Origin: Oxyruncus cristatus
Lineage: Eukaryota > Chordata > Aves > Passeriformes > Cotingidae
Assembly (NCBI GenBank): GCA_013399855.1
Contig: VXAY01006782.1
Coordinates: 1,640,130 to 1,704,129 of the forward strand
DNA: 64,000 nucleotides
Direction of reading: 5' to 3'
Numbering within the stretch: the stretch's first letter is position 1; each line of letters starts with the position of its first letter. Below the pieces are notes generated by a model. The model saw nothing but the letters and a program-made list of their open reading frames with translations. It did no database searches and was not told where the DNA came from. Both the position numbers and the translations under genes were made by a program. Of the stretch, positions 1 through 11,853 are shown in pieces.

Positions 1-3000
1 GAGGCCGTTGACTGGACAGCTTACACATTTCAGTATATACATTTCAGTATTGTTCCGCATCAGTTATTTGTGATTTTTTTAAGCTAGACCTGATGTGCTT
101 GTAATAGCTTTGCAATACTGTACAGAATTGTGTTGATGTAAGCTGCTTATCAGCTGGGTCCTGTGATAAATCTTGAGATTTTGATCTATACAATGCTTGT
201 CGTACTTAAAATGCTTTACCTTAACAAGGATTTAGATTACTACATGCTTTTAGAGGTATAGAATACCTGACTTGTTTCTTCTGATGAAAGAGCAGGGGGA
301 AAATCATTGTACTTGAATTTGAATACATCTAACACACAAAATAGCTTAATCATCTTGCGGTTGGTGGAATTTTAGTCTAGAGTACGTTGAAAGATGACAT
401 TTGTGTTATGTATGAAGTTCATACAAAACAATTCTTGATCTAGCATGCATATGTGTTCCTCTGTAGCTTTTTTAAACATTTGACTACCCACATCTTCCAT
501 CCTCAGGGCAAGGCAGGTACATGCAAGGGCGTGTGGAGATTTGCTCAACTTTTGCTGGTAAGGAGCATGGATTTGTATCTTTATGTCATAGTACTAAGAC
601 ATACAGATGAACTTCTGCCAGGGGCTGTCATTCTTCCTCCTCAGAGGAGTGTGTGTTCAAGGAGTTACTTTGAGCTTGCATTGCCATGCCTCATGTTGAG
701 CATCTAACACTGATAAAACCTGAAAGCTGCTGTTAACTTCAGTGGAGTCATCAGTGTAATTTTGCTCTTCAATTCCATCAAGACTCCAGCTTTGCCTAAA
801 ACAGTTGGTTAGCTCAGAGCTTTTGCCAATACAGCAATTGCTTTAGACAGGGTAAGTATCCTTTGGGATGCAGGGGATTTTAGTGTGCTTGTGGCTTTAT
901 TGTGCATCGGGAGTATAACAAGTAGAATTCAATTTTTGCATGACTTCACAAAAATAAATGTGCATCTCCAGCATTCTGTTCAGCTGTGCTTTTTGGGGGC
1001 TGAAATCGGGAGAAAGGGAAAAGATCAGTTGAACATTCATTGGGTCCCATCCTGCAGAAGCTGTGCATGCTGTCACACAAGTCATGGTACTACTGGCAAG
1101 TTTGTAAGGCCTAGTGTTTTTGGGCCCATCTATTGCATTTTCACCTTTTTAATATCAGTGCATAGAACTGTAAAACTGTTCAGAAAGTGGAGTTTCTTGA
1201 GGCCATCTTAAAAAGGGGTGGTTTGAAGGTGTTGCTAAAGTATTCTTTAAAGAAATATACATAAGGAATTTGATCAGATACTAGTACAGATCTTCCTAGT
1301 GTAAGACTAATTCTGTTTTAAATTTACTTTGAACAAAAATACTTGGTAGATGATGTCACTGTGAACTTATTCAGTAGCTTCCTGAAATGAACCCTAAGTT
1401 CAAGATGGGAAAGTTGGCTTAGATAATACTTCCTGGAAGCCTCTTTACCAATATTGCAGCTTTTTACAACTTTGTTAAAGCACAGGAGGAAGATGACATT
1501 ATTTCTTGATGGTTCATTTTCGGGGTGTTTCAGTTATTTCTCCATACAGAGGTGTCATATGGGGCTTTCCCAGAGGAGTTAATATTGAGTTTTCCTACTG
1601 AAAAGCAGGTGACTCTCTTGCCTTTTCAAGCTTCAAAATTAAGTGTTTGGACATAACAGAGTTCAGCCTACAGTCCATTGGAGTTCATTGCAAGCAGAAG
1701 TTGGGGCATCCAGTGTGCCTGGAGATCCTCATTGTTTTGCTGAAATAAACAAACCTTCTTGCATGTAACTTGCTTGGATTTCCAACAGACAAGTGAAGTG
1801 GATGGAAATGCATAGGTCTCAGTTTGAATATGAGCTGCAGGAGTAGTCTGTAGGGATAGATGGAATGAAGAATTTAAAAACAGGTGGTTTTCAGTTGATT
1901 GGGGTTGAATCTGTGTGTTGGAGGTTTGCTTCTACAAGCTGAACTGTAAAATCTGTCACAACACCTTGGAGCAGCTAGATCTGGAGTTTACTTGTTACAG
2001 CCAGATCAATTTGATTCCAAGGCTTTGGGCTTGCTTCCTCTGCATAGTAATCCAGATGAATTTCCAATGTGCTTGCTTGCTTTTAATTGCAAGTAGCATC
2101 CTGTCCACCACTGCATATCCTTCTTTAGCCTGTTGCTTTTATTAAGTTGTCCTACCGTAAGAGTTGTGCTGGTTAGCGATGGCTCTTGAATTCTGCTGAA
2201 TCACTGTTAGGGTTTTCTTCAGAAGCTTTTGCTTATTGTAAGTTAATATTTAATTTTTGACAGTAAAGTTATTACAGTAATTTTCTATGGCTATATGTGA
2301 CATTTGATACAAAAGCTTTTCAGAAAAGTAATTTTTGTTAAATTTTGCCTGTGATATCCCTTGAAGTGTTGATATCATGGTTTTAGGGTTCCTGTGTGGG
2401 GAATGGTGAGTCTTGTGAGAATAAGACACAGGGAATGATGAAGTGAACAAACGTTGAACTCTGTCTCAGTGGGGGAAGAGGGATATTTTCTGGATTATGA
2501 AATACAAACAAACCTTTCCTCCAGTGAGGATTTACTCTTAAGTGGGAGACAGGATCATTGCTATTAAACTAGTAACTATGTTTTATTGTATCATATCATA
2601 TAGCGATAATGCTTGTTTTTAAGGATGGTCTTCCTGTAAAATAGGGGGAACATCTTTCACAAAGACTAAAGGCTTGTCTGTCTTCTACTCTGCCAGTTTT
2701 GTCTCATACTGAATGCTTCTTCCAAGAAAAAAAACAAGTTAATATGGTTTAGTAAAATCCAACGTTTGGGGTCTGCTTTTGTTTCTCAGGTTGAAAGGTA
2801 ACAGCCTTCAAGTAGTGGAGCTTGAACTGCTAATTCCTAAAAGAAACTTAACTACTCCAGAGCTTCCTTCAGAGCCCGTACAATACAGAGTGCAGGAAAA
2901 TGAGGAGTATAATGAGTAAACAATATAACTAAGCTAATAATTACATGCCCTTAAGAACACCATAATGGTGACAGAGTCCCTCTTTGACAGAGCAGTACAG

Positions 3001-6000
3001 AATCTATTGATAGCCTTGTGTTAAATCTTACAGGCATCTTTACGAGTCTAAGTAGATTCGAGTGCAAAAATTCAATTGCTGATTTTGGAATCGTTTGCCA
3101 CGTGAAACTTTGATTGAGATATATATGTATATATAGCTCTTGGTCTGTTACCTTTGCAAAAGCATCCTGCTGTTAGATACTACAAAGTGAATCCTTGGTC
3201 TTAGCTAAACATAAAACCTGGTAATTCTGTGCCTTCTGTTCTTTAAATGACAGTGTGGACCTTCACAAGGAAAAATACTTCTAATAAGCATGTAACTGTA
3301 AGTAGGTTTTCTTTATAAGTTTCAAATAAAAATGAGAGCAGTAAAATAGTTTCAGAGGTTTTACTTGTGCTTTTCTGATTCCTTTGCCACCCCCTTTTTT
3401 TTTTTTTTTTAAATCCAACTTGCTGCTTTATTTTTATACATCGCATTGCACTGGGCTTTGCCTGAAGTCATCACTGCTGTCCTTAGTTTGACAAGAATGA
3501 AAGGGGAAGCAGCCTAACACGACTGAGAAGCTTCAAAAACGTTATAGGCAGTAGCTTCATCTGTATTCAGTGAAAGGGCTTGAGCAAAAGTTGAAATCTG
3601 CTGAATGATCTGGCAGTGAGGATTCAGCAACAGCTATTGTGGCAGTTTCCCAAAAGGTGGACAAAGACACTCAAGGGCTTTCAGTGTTTTGAGCTAATTG
3701 AGGCCTCTTGGCTCTTACATTTAGGCAGGACCAGTGCTGAGTCTCAATTTGCTGGTTCACAGGCAAGGTGTGATGTGTTCCTGATTTCAGTTCAGAGGGG
3801 TGGTGCAGACGGTGCTCCAGGTGTGAACTGAGGGGCTGCCACCCACCATGCTGGTTTCACCTGACCAGCTAGGAAATAGCCTTGCTTTCCCACGTGGATT
3901 CAGACCAAAATCTTAAAAACTGAATGGTAGGTGTTCTTTTTCTCCAGTGCACACAAGAATTGATATTCACAGAATGTTAGCATGTGAAGTATCTTATTTC
4001 TGAAATGACTTGCTGAAAGTCGTGGGTGGGTTTCATTACACATCCACTCTAGCAGCAGCCACTGTGTAACAGCTCTGGCCCCTGTGTGCCATTCCTCTTC
4101 TCTCCATGCTGAACTACACACTGTGAGCTGTCCCTGAGGCCTCTCATTCAAAAAGAGAAGCAAGAAACTAAAGCAGCCTGTTTTGTCTGAAAGGGCTTGC
4201 GGACAGCTTGCTCAGAACAGCTGATGTGGTAGGGCTGATGCAATGCTGGCTTCTGGCCAGGGGCCCAACAGTGTGCAGATGAGGATGACGACCTCTGTAG
4301 CTGCCCAGCTGTAGCAGGAAAAGTACATCCCCAGATTAGGCACTCAGAGTCATTCAGTCACTTCTGAAAAGTTTCAAACTTAGACAGTATTCCTACTGAA
4401 TAATAACTTAAGCCTCTCTTACCACTGGTGTGAATACTCAAGACAACTCAGGGCAGGCAGTCTCTCCAGCTGTCTGGGCTGCCTGCAACATGCAGGTTGT
4501 GAGGAATTTTTAGTTTTCATTCCATCAAACCAATATTAGTAATAAAAATAAGACCCCCTGCACAGAAGTGAACATGTTTCTTATGTCAATGCTTTTCCCT
4601 GCTCTTACTTAGGTAATGTCTTAAGCTGTTCTTTAGAGGCAGACTTTACTGGCTGTACTTTTTAAACAGGGGGGAATAATGAGTACTTGCAACTTAATCA
4701 GCCGTAGAGCTGCAGAGAGGCTTTTTTTTTCTCTCCGAGTACTTTTATGTCCCTAAATGAGCCGGTATTTTATAACTTCTGATGGTAATGTATTCCATAT
4801 GCCTTCCACTGCTGGGATAAGGAGCTTTAGTCCAGAATCCAAAGCAAGTGGCTGTGGGTATTTATTTAATAAGGTTTTAAGTCTTTGCACTAGGCGGGAT
4901 GTCAGTATGTTGCATACCTGGAGCTTCCTCAGGCTGCTCGTGGTGAGATCTTAGTTCTTTAACATCATGGAAAGATCACTCATGTCCCATCTGTGCTTCC
5001 TATGAAGCAGGGTAGGTTTAGTGGTTTCAGTGACAGTTCTGCTGCTTCAGTCAAATTCCTTGCTTTTTTTGGTCCTTGTTGTGAATACTACTAGTTTCCC
5101 TCCAGGACTCAGGACAAGCAAAAACTGAGAGGAATTCAACCATGAATGTCAAGATAGCCAAATGAGTGGTCTGCTTGTAGTTCCTTGAGGCATCTCTTTT
5201 AATGCCTCATACAGAACAAAAGTTCTGTTGTGGGGGTGCTTAAGAGTTGCTGTAGTCTTGGAGACCTGACAGAAATGAAAAATAATCTTTTTATGGTTTC
5301 TTGCTAAAATACTCGAACTACTCTGGTTGGGCTTAGCATTTGACACACATTTTCTGGTATGCAACTCTTGTAGATGTTCTGGCATATTTACCTCCACTCT
5401 GATCAGTGCAGCAATAATTACATTTAAAGTTTTTGGCAGGATTCAAATTTGTTTCAGGTCACAAAGGATTATCATTACCATTTTATCTGCATGATTATCA
5501 CAGGCCCCTGTGAAAACTCATCTGCTCCCTTCAGGGGTAGTTAAAACTGAAGAAAAATCTGAATGTGAATCTCATGCAGCCTTCTAAACCTTGAATGGGA
5601 GGTCTGTAAGGCAGATTGAGGAACATAATTTCAGAACTGCTGATGCTTTTACTGGAAACAGTGCTTCTGCTGGCACTGGCAGGTTACCTCAAAACCATCT
5701 GATTTTTGGTGGTGATGCTGTAGTTATGCCATAATTTGTGGTGTTTGATTCTTAGCCTAAAGGAATTCTGGTGTAGTTCAAGTTGCCCCCCATCTCTCTT
5801 GTAAAGTTGGAAGAAAAAGGTCACTTGCCTTCTCATTTGATTATTTTCCAGGTCATAGAAAAGGCAGGTGCAGTTCTGAGCCCTTCCCTTGTCCTCCACT
5901 TCCCAGCCTGTCAGGGATGAGCCCTCTTGCAGGAGACTCTGCCACCTGCTGCTTTCCTCCCTGAAGTGAGGAACAGCCAGCCTTAGATGGCTTCACACTT

Positions 6001-9000
6001 TTCAAGTCCCATCCCGCTTCTGCTGTGGCAGAGCTCACTGTCATTTAAACTTTTCCTGCTTTTATGCTCTCTTGGCAGCAAATATCTGAGCACTTTAAAG
6101 CTTCAGTCTGTCCAAGCTTATTTTTCAGTAGGCAATGCTGCTGCTTTGCAAACAGCTTTTGCTCTTAGTTACCTGCAAAACTTCTGCCGATTTAGGAATC
6201 TGGTTCCACAACAAGTTGGAATGTCCTTGAATAGCCTCTGCTTAGAACCAAAATAAGCCAATGGCTTTTGACTCTTTTTTTTTTTTTCCCCCTACTTGCA
6301 TGATAATGAAACATTATGATACTATCAAATACCAATTATTACAACCCTTTAGCCGGAAGAAAACTGAATATGTGAGCAGATTGCGTTTCAGGCAACAACA
6401 TGTGATCCAATATTAAACATGAGCTTTTCAAGTTATAGAATCATGGAAGAACCTAGGTTGGAAGGGACCTTGGAAGATCATCTGGTCCAACCAGATGGTT
6501 GGTTATGTAGCGAAGAAGACAAGAATAGGAAGACAGAAACCATTTGCTTTAATGAAATAGGCCCAGTGTTTTATTTCTGTATGTTCTCATCAAGAACTTT
6601 CTGGTTTTCACTTAGCAAACGGTAGTACTTTGTGGGAAAAAGCACCTTAAATCCCTTGAATTTAAAAGGGTTGTTTAATTTTTTTTTTAGACTTTTTTTT
6701 TTTTTTGGTACCTGTGGGAATAACTAAAGGTTCTTATGCCAGTAATTTTCCAATCAAATATGAAGTTTGAGAGAAAATACAGTTCATATCTAACATGATT
6801 ACATCTAGTGATAGCTTTGTTTTGGCTTTTCTAGTAAACCTTTACTAATGATAGTAATTGTTACTGTGACTTACAATCTCTGTGAATTTATATGGAATTT
6901 TAAGAACTGCCTTTTAGAGACTTCTGAGTAGTTTTACAAGTCCAACTGTGCCTAACTTCATGAAGCTAGTTCAAGAGTCTGGTCCTAGAAAGCAGGTTTC
7001 TCAGGCATCTGAGGTTTTGCCCTGTAATTTTCTTCCAAGACTAATTTCTCAGCACCCTTTGTGAAGTGTGAGTACCCAATGTGGTGGTTGTATTACCACT
7101 AGATTAGGCAGGGCAATGTTAGTTCTCAGTTGCTCCAGAATGCTGTTGTGTTTCCTACCAAGTCTCTTGGCTACTGCACTGCAGCTGAAGCTTGTACTCT
7201 GCTATCCACCATAATCCTGAAGAACTTCTGAGCTTTGGTGTTTTCCAGGACACAGTTCTGCCCATATTAAGTGCAAATTAGTGCCCTTTGTTCCTGGATG
7301 GGTAAAGTTGCATTAGGCTGTGTTGAAGTGCTAAATGAGCTTGTCTTCCCAAGGGATTGAGTTTGTGCCTTGCAGTCCTAAGGGGTTCAGTCGGCAGTGG
7401 GTTGTGCTTTTCCAGTGAAATTAGAGAGCATAGTCAGAAACAGACCCCAGAAGAGGATCATAAAACATAATTTTTGAGGTGAAACTGCCCACACCCCTGA
7501 CAACTATTGCTTATACAACCGTACTATTAATATTTACCAGGCACTTTTTACTCCATTACAGAGATTTGATTGTTTCTATGTGGTTAATTCTTTAATCAAT
7601 GCTCTGTGGCATGAAGCCCATTGTTCTGCACAAGCTACTTAAATTATCAGTTACTTTAAGAACCAAATGTTTCATATTCCAAATGTAATGTTTGATTCAG
7701 CTTTTGTGTTTGTTAAGGCTGAGTTGCTCTAATTTACTCACTTGTGTTCACTATCACTCGTCTTGTAGCTTTGCAGAATGGGTATCCCCTGTTTCTCTCT
7801 TCTGTTGGGCGAAGAGTTTTTCCACAGCTTCTGTGGTTGGATGTGAATTGCATGGCAGTTGAATTACTGCTTTCTTGGAGCAGCTCTTTCTATATTCGAT
7901 GCTGATACCTTGTGGGCATTAAAGTTTGTCTTTCAACTTCAAGCAACAGCAATGTTCCTGCAGATCCAAACTGCAGACATCGGTAGCCTAAATGCTAGTG
8001 TTTATTAGAGCAGAGAAAGGCTTGAGGGTAACTATGCCAAGTGTTGGCTCATTAAATTGGCAGGAAGATTCATGAAAGCTGCTTTTAAAGATAAGGACAA
8101 GAATTGGCACGGGCTAGGTGGGGGTGAGAGAATGGCAGTGGGTAGGGCATGTGATAGGTGTCTTCTATCTTTCCGTAGATAATTTGAAGGCAAGAGCAGA
8201 CTCATTGAGACAAATGAGCTGTCATACAAGCAGGAATAATAGCAAGTTGAAGTAGTAGTGTGCAGCATTTGTCACTGCTGGAGTTCAGGTGGCACTGCTC
8301 TGAAATACCAGCATTAGAAGATAGGATTGACTCTCTTGCTTTTCTGGAGTCCTGACTAGTTATTAATTCCATGTATTTAAGAATTTTGGTAAACATTAGT
8401 GGAAGAAAATGGGCGACTTACCTTTTATCGTGATGGGGAAGCTACTTGAAATTGACATAGCCTTTAGTTTGTTTATCCAGGGGAGATACCTCCCGAAGTT
8501 TCACCAACACCAGTGTTCCTACATAAATTTGAACTGGTTTAACCTGAACGTGATTAGCTCTTGACTCTGTTTGCAAAAGACTTAGTATGTTTGGGTGATT
8601 CAGATCTGGGCTGGACTGTGTAGGCTTTGATAGGCTAAGCTGATGTAGATAAATACCTCAGATAAGAAGAAGTAAATTGTGCTTCTTCCAGTTTACATCC
8701 TAAAAGAACATGGCTCTGTTAGAGCAGAGATGAAGATACTTGCCTTTGTGTTGCCATTGCTTATGATGGTTTCTATAGAGTAGAATCTTATTAATAGATT
8801 AAAATTTGTAGAGTCTGAGACATTGAAAGTAATTTAACAGATTTGGCCTAATTGGTAGTTATGCTAATAATCTAAATTATTTTAAATAGTGAATTAATTG
8901 TAATACAGACAAAAGAACTTGACACTTGCTGAAGGTCTACTCAGCAGGGTCTTTGCGGTTTTCATCTGGGTTGCACCTGCTTACATTGTGGCTGAGTGTA

Positions 9001-9528
9001 CAACCTCTGCTGTGGGGTTCGGACTGAGCAGGGTGGACTGGGGAAAGTAGGAACTGAATTCTTTGGGAAGTTATTGAAGCTGTTCAAACCACAACCTGAA
9101 GTATAGCAAGAAGAGACGTGGAAGTGAAAAGATACAGTTCAGCATGCAGTACATCATTCCCTTCTGCAGTTACCAGGCAGGCAATATGATCTCACCAGTA
9201 ACCAATTACTTACTGTTGCGGATGAACATTTGATTTCCAGGTTCCATAGAGAAGACCAGTACCATTAATTGGTACTTCTGTGACTATTGCAGATTATTTA
9301 ATGTGACCTGCTCTTTATGATACCAACTTGTCATATACCTCTCCCTATGAAAGAAGTCTGTACTGAAGCTGATATTAAATTACCTGCTTGCATGGTTTTG
9401 AAGCTGTGTTTCATTTGTCACGCTGCAGTTTGTAGCTTGAAAATTTGCTGATAAAGTCTCAGGATGACTTGAAGTGAAAAAGGCAAAGATTTTCTGTGAT
9501 TAAGTGGTTGCTTTTATTTCTATTTCAG
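1..9528 (+). other. PHLPP1: PHLPP1 intron upstream of the PH-domain exon (partial, 9.5 kb visible)
   Basis: This is intronic sequence ending in the acceptor tatttcag at 9521-9528. I see no coding exon in it. The short open frames on either strand have no recognisable domain, and none is needed to complete the reading frame visible here. It holds a short CR1 fragment on the minus strand (about 6433-6504), poly-T runs (for example near 3391-3410 and 6690-6706) and a short TA-rich run near 3118-3136. In known PHLPP proteins the sequence just before the PH domain is a Ras-association-like region. That region must lie in an exon left of position 1, ending with one base of a split Gly codon. Intronic status is inferred from the acceptor and the missing upstream coding sequence. 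Confidence 0.8.
6433..6504 (-). mobile_element. CR1 LINE 3'-end fragment
   Basis: The stretch reads as the reverse complement of a CR1 3' untranslated end. It starts with a diverged form of the terminal octamers (tatagaatcatgg) and continues into the familiar ggttggaagggacct and gatcatctggtccaacc blocks. Only about 70 bp remain, so it is a 5'-truncated, inactive copy. The family is recognised from memory of bird CR1 consensus sequences; the exact ends are approximate. Confidence 0.8.
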
Positions 9529-9725
9529 GAAAGCCCCACAGCATTGGCAGCTCCGAACGGATTCAGCTCTCAGGAATGTACAATGTTCGAAAAGGGAAAA
9601 TACATTTGCCAGTCAACAGATGGACAAGACGCCAAGCTATCCTTTGTGGAACATGCCTAATTGTCTCATCAGTAAAAGAAAGCCAGACTGGAAAGATGCA
9701 TGTCCTCCCTTTAATTGGTGGAAAA
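9529..9725 (+). CDS. PHLPP1: PHLPP1 exon A: first part of PH domain (residues 1-66 of the visible protein)
   Basis: This internal coding exon is flanked by acceptor tatttcag and donor gtaaga. It opens with two bases completing a split Gly codon (phase 1 entry) and ends after a whole Lys codon (phase 0). It encodes a segment running from GKPHS through [10 protein letters not shown], a WTRR motif and CGTCLIVSS to LPLIGGK, the first beta strands of the PHLPP PH domain. The residues fit PHLPP1 rather than PHLPP2: the PHLPP1-type LPVNRWTRR stretch is present and the shorter PHLPP2 version is absent. In the family the PH domain helps membrane association and is needed for action on protein kinase C. 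The protein dephosphorylates the hydrophobic-motif serine of Akt and related kinases and dampens growth signalling. The catalytic domain is outside this window. Confidence 0.95.
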
Positions 9726-10304
9726 GTAAGATATTTTATTTTATGTATTTGCTTGGTTAACCCCTATCTCTTTGCACAGAGAGGGTTTCATTCAATTAAG
9801 ATTATTCTGACCCCTCAAAAGCTTGTTTCTGTGAATGGGATTTTCAAAGTATATGAGTGACTTTTGATTATGGTCAGTCATATTCAACAATTTTGGATGT
9901 TTGAATTAAAACGATGAAGTAATGGATGCACAATCAATTTCTCTTTCTTGTGTGCAATATTAAGTGTTTTATATGTGCAGTAGCACACAGCTAAAGGATA
10001 CATGCAACTCTGTTGTGTATGATCTGTGCCACACCTCCTCATCCAGGTTTTATCCTTGCTGGGTTACTCTTAAGGTCTGAAAATTAAGCAGTAAGGGTGT
10101 GGGCTTATTTTGAACATTGGGGAGTTTTGAGTGTTCAGTATTGTATGAGTACTGGTCTGTTGTAAGCTAACAGCAACAAACATTTTTACTTGTGAAAAGC
10201 TGAAACTGGTCTTTTTTCTGATTGATTACATCTGAAACCCAGGAGTTCCCAAATGAACACAATGAAGTTTTTTTTTTCCACTCTGACAGTGACTGAGTAA
10301 TGAC

Positions 10305-10450
10305 ACAGGTTACCCAGAGGGGTGATGAATTCTTCATGACCCCTGGAGATACTTAAAAAACGTGTGGTCAACTGTCTGTAGGTGGCCCTGCTTGAGCAGA
10401 GGACCTCTAGAGATCCCTTCCCATCTTAATCGTGCTGTGATGCTGTGAAA
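10305..10450 (+). mobile_element. Degraded CR1 LINE fragment
   Basis: Segments matching the remembered CR1 3' region appear in order: ggttacccagaggggtg, then cccctggagatactt, then ggtggccctgctt, then gatcccttccc, ending in gtgctgtgatgctgtgaaa, a diverged form of the terminal octamer repeats. The spacing agrees with CR1, but divergence is high, so this is an old copy on the same strand as the gene. The ends are approximate. Confidence 0.75.
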
Positions 10451-10736
10451 CAGTAGCGAAGACAGTAAGATTACATTACTATTTCAACCTAAACAGTGTT
10501 TTAGGACACCACTGTTTGGCTTGTTTAGACGAGGTAATGGGAAGAGAATCATTAGCTTGAGGATGAATTTACACCTGAAGTAATCTTCCTTTACTTCGCG
10601 TAGAGATAAGTTGAATTGGGAGAGGAACAAGCTTCACAATACTATATATGCAGACTAGAGTTGATTTATTAATATTCTATACTAGCAATGTGAAAAGTAG
10701 TGCTGCCTTCTAAGAGCTGTTTTTCCTGTCCCCTTT

Positions 10737-10772
10737 CATGATTCTTCACGTGATTCTTCACATGATTTTTCA
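10737..10772 (+). repeat. 12-bp tandem repeat, three copies
   Basis: Three adjacent units follow the pattern catgattcttca, at 10737-10748, 10749-10760 and 10761-10772. The second differs by one base (cgtg...) and the third by one base (...ttttca). This is a small intronic minisatellite with no evident role. Confidence 0.9.
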
Positions 10773-11727
10773 ACTCTTCCCTGGAGATAATGAAGCAGAG
10801 ACATTGTCCTCTTTTAGCAACAATGTGTGAACTCCTGACAGTGATTTGTGTTCCTGGCTGTAGGATGCTGGAGAGGATGGGATTCAGGTTCCCACTGGCC
10901 CTTTCTTTGAGATGGAAAATATATATATTTATGGATTTAAAAAGGGAAAAAGTTATGTACCTTTTTTAATTGCTTAATGTGGAATTTCTAAGTTGCTTTT
11001 GCGCAGAAATGCCTTATGTGATGTAAAACATGCAGACTGTGTTAAGCAGAGAGTTGACGACAAATGTTAGAAGAAAAGGATAATTAAGCTCAGAAAAATG
11101 TACTGAGGGCTTCTGCTGACAAAGCTTGGGAGGAGGATGCTTGGCACAGAACTAAGTGTTTTTTAAATTATTGCTCAAAAAATATTCTTCCTCAACCCCA
11201 TAAATACTCTGCACTTCCTGGTTTGCAAAGGCTTTCCAGAATGCTGTGCTGAGACATGGAGACCATAAGTTGTGTGGGACTTCTCATGTATGGTAGCAGA
11301 ATGATGTATTCTGGGTGTTTTTTAGCAAGTTGAGAAATGCCAAAGAATTTAATTGGGCTGTAAGAGAAGCATTTTGTTAAGCCTGTTTTTAATAACCAGG
11401 AGTATAAATTGTATTTTTTTTTTAGGTTGCATAAAAACAGCCTTAAATGTGTTTCACTGGCCAACCTTTTATGGTGTTCAGTCTCTTATTAAAATGTTGG
11501 CATTCTTGGTGGTTTTCTCCTTTAGTTTCGTTGTCCTTCTGTTCTCATTCCTTGCCTGTGTAGATTTTGTGAATATTTGACAGCCAAGATCCAGCTTGAG
11601 TGTTTGAGATGGTTAGTCCAGCTCTACTTGATGAGCTCCTCTTGGGCACACTTTAACTTTTCCCTGGGGAGTTCTGCGAAGAGGCTTTTGATTCTTGTTG
11701 ACTTACAGTTTTGTGTTTCTGCTGTAG

Positions 11728-11853
11728 GTGGAAGAAGTGAAAAAGCACCAGCACTGTTTAGCATTTAGCTCCTCTGGACCTCAAAGCCAGACCTACTACA
11801 TTTGTTTTGATAACTTCACTGAATATCTGCGATGGCTGCGACAAGCATCAAAG
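11728..11853 (+). CDS. PHLPP1: PHLPP1 exon B: end of PH domain (residues 67-108)
   Basis: This exon of exactly 42 codons (phase 0 to phase 0) lies between acceptor gctgtag and donor gtgaga. It encodes a segment from [10 protein letters not shown] through [14 protein letters not shown] to [12 protein letters not shown]. This is the last strands and C-terminal helix of the PH domain. The Trp in the YLRWLRQ helix sits at the place of the nearly invariant tryptophan of PH folds. The match to PHLPP1 is close over the whole exon. It is symmetric, so skipping it would keep the frame but destroy the PH fold. Confidence 0.96.

Larger units (their letters stand above)
9726..11727 (+). other. PHLPP1: PHLPP1 intron A-B (2,002 bp)
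   Basis: This GT-AG intron runs from donor gtaaga to acceptor gctgtag and splits the PH domain between whole codons (phase 0). It contains a degraded CR1 fragment on the + strand (about 10305-10450) and three tandem copies of a 12-bp unit at 10737-10772. Nothing else is recognisable. Confidence 0.9.
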
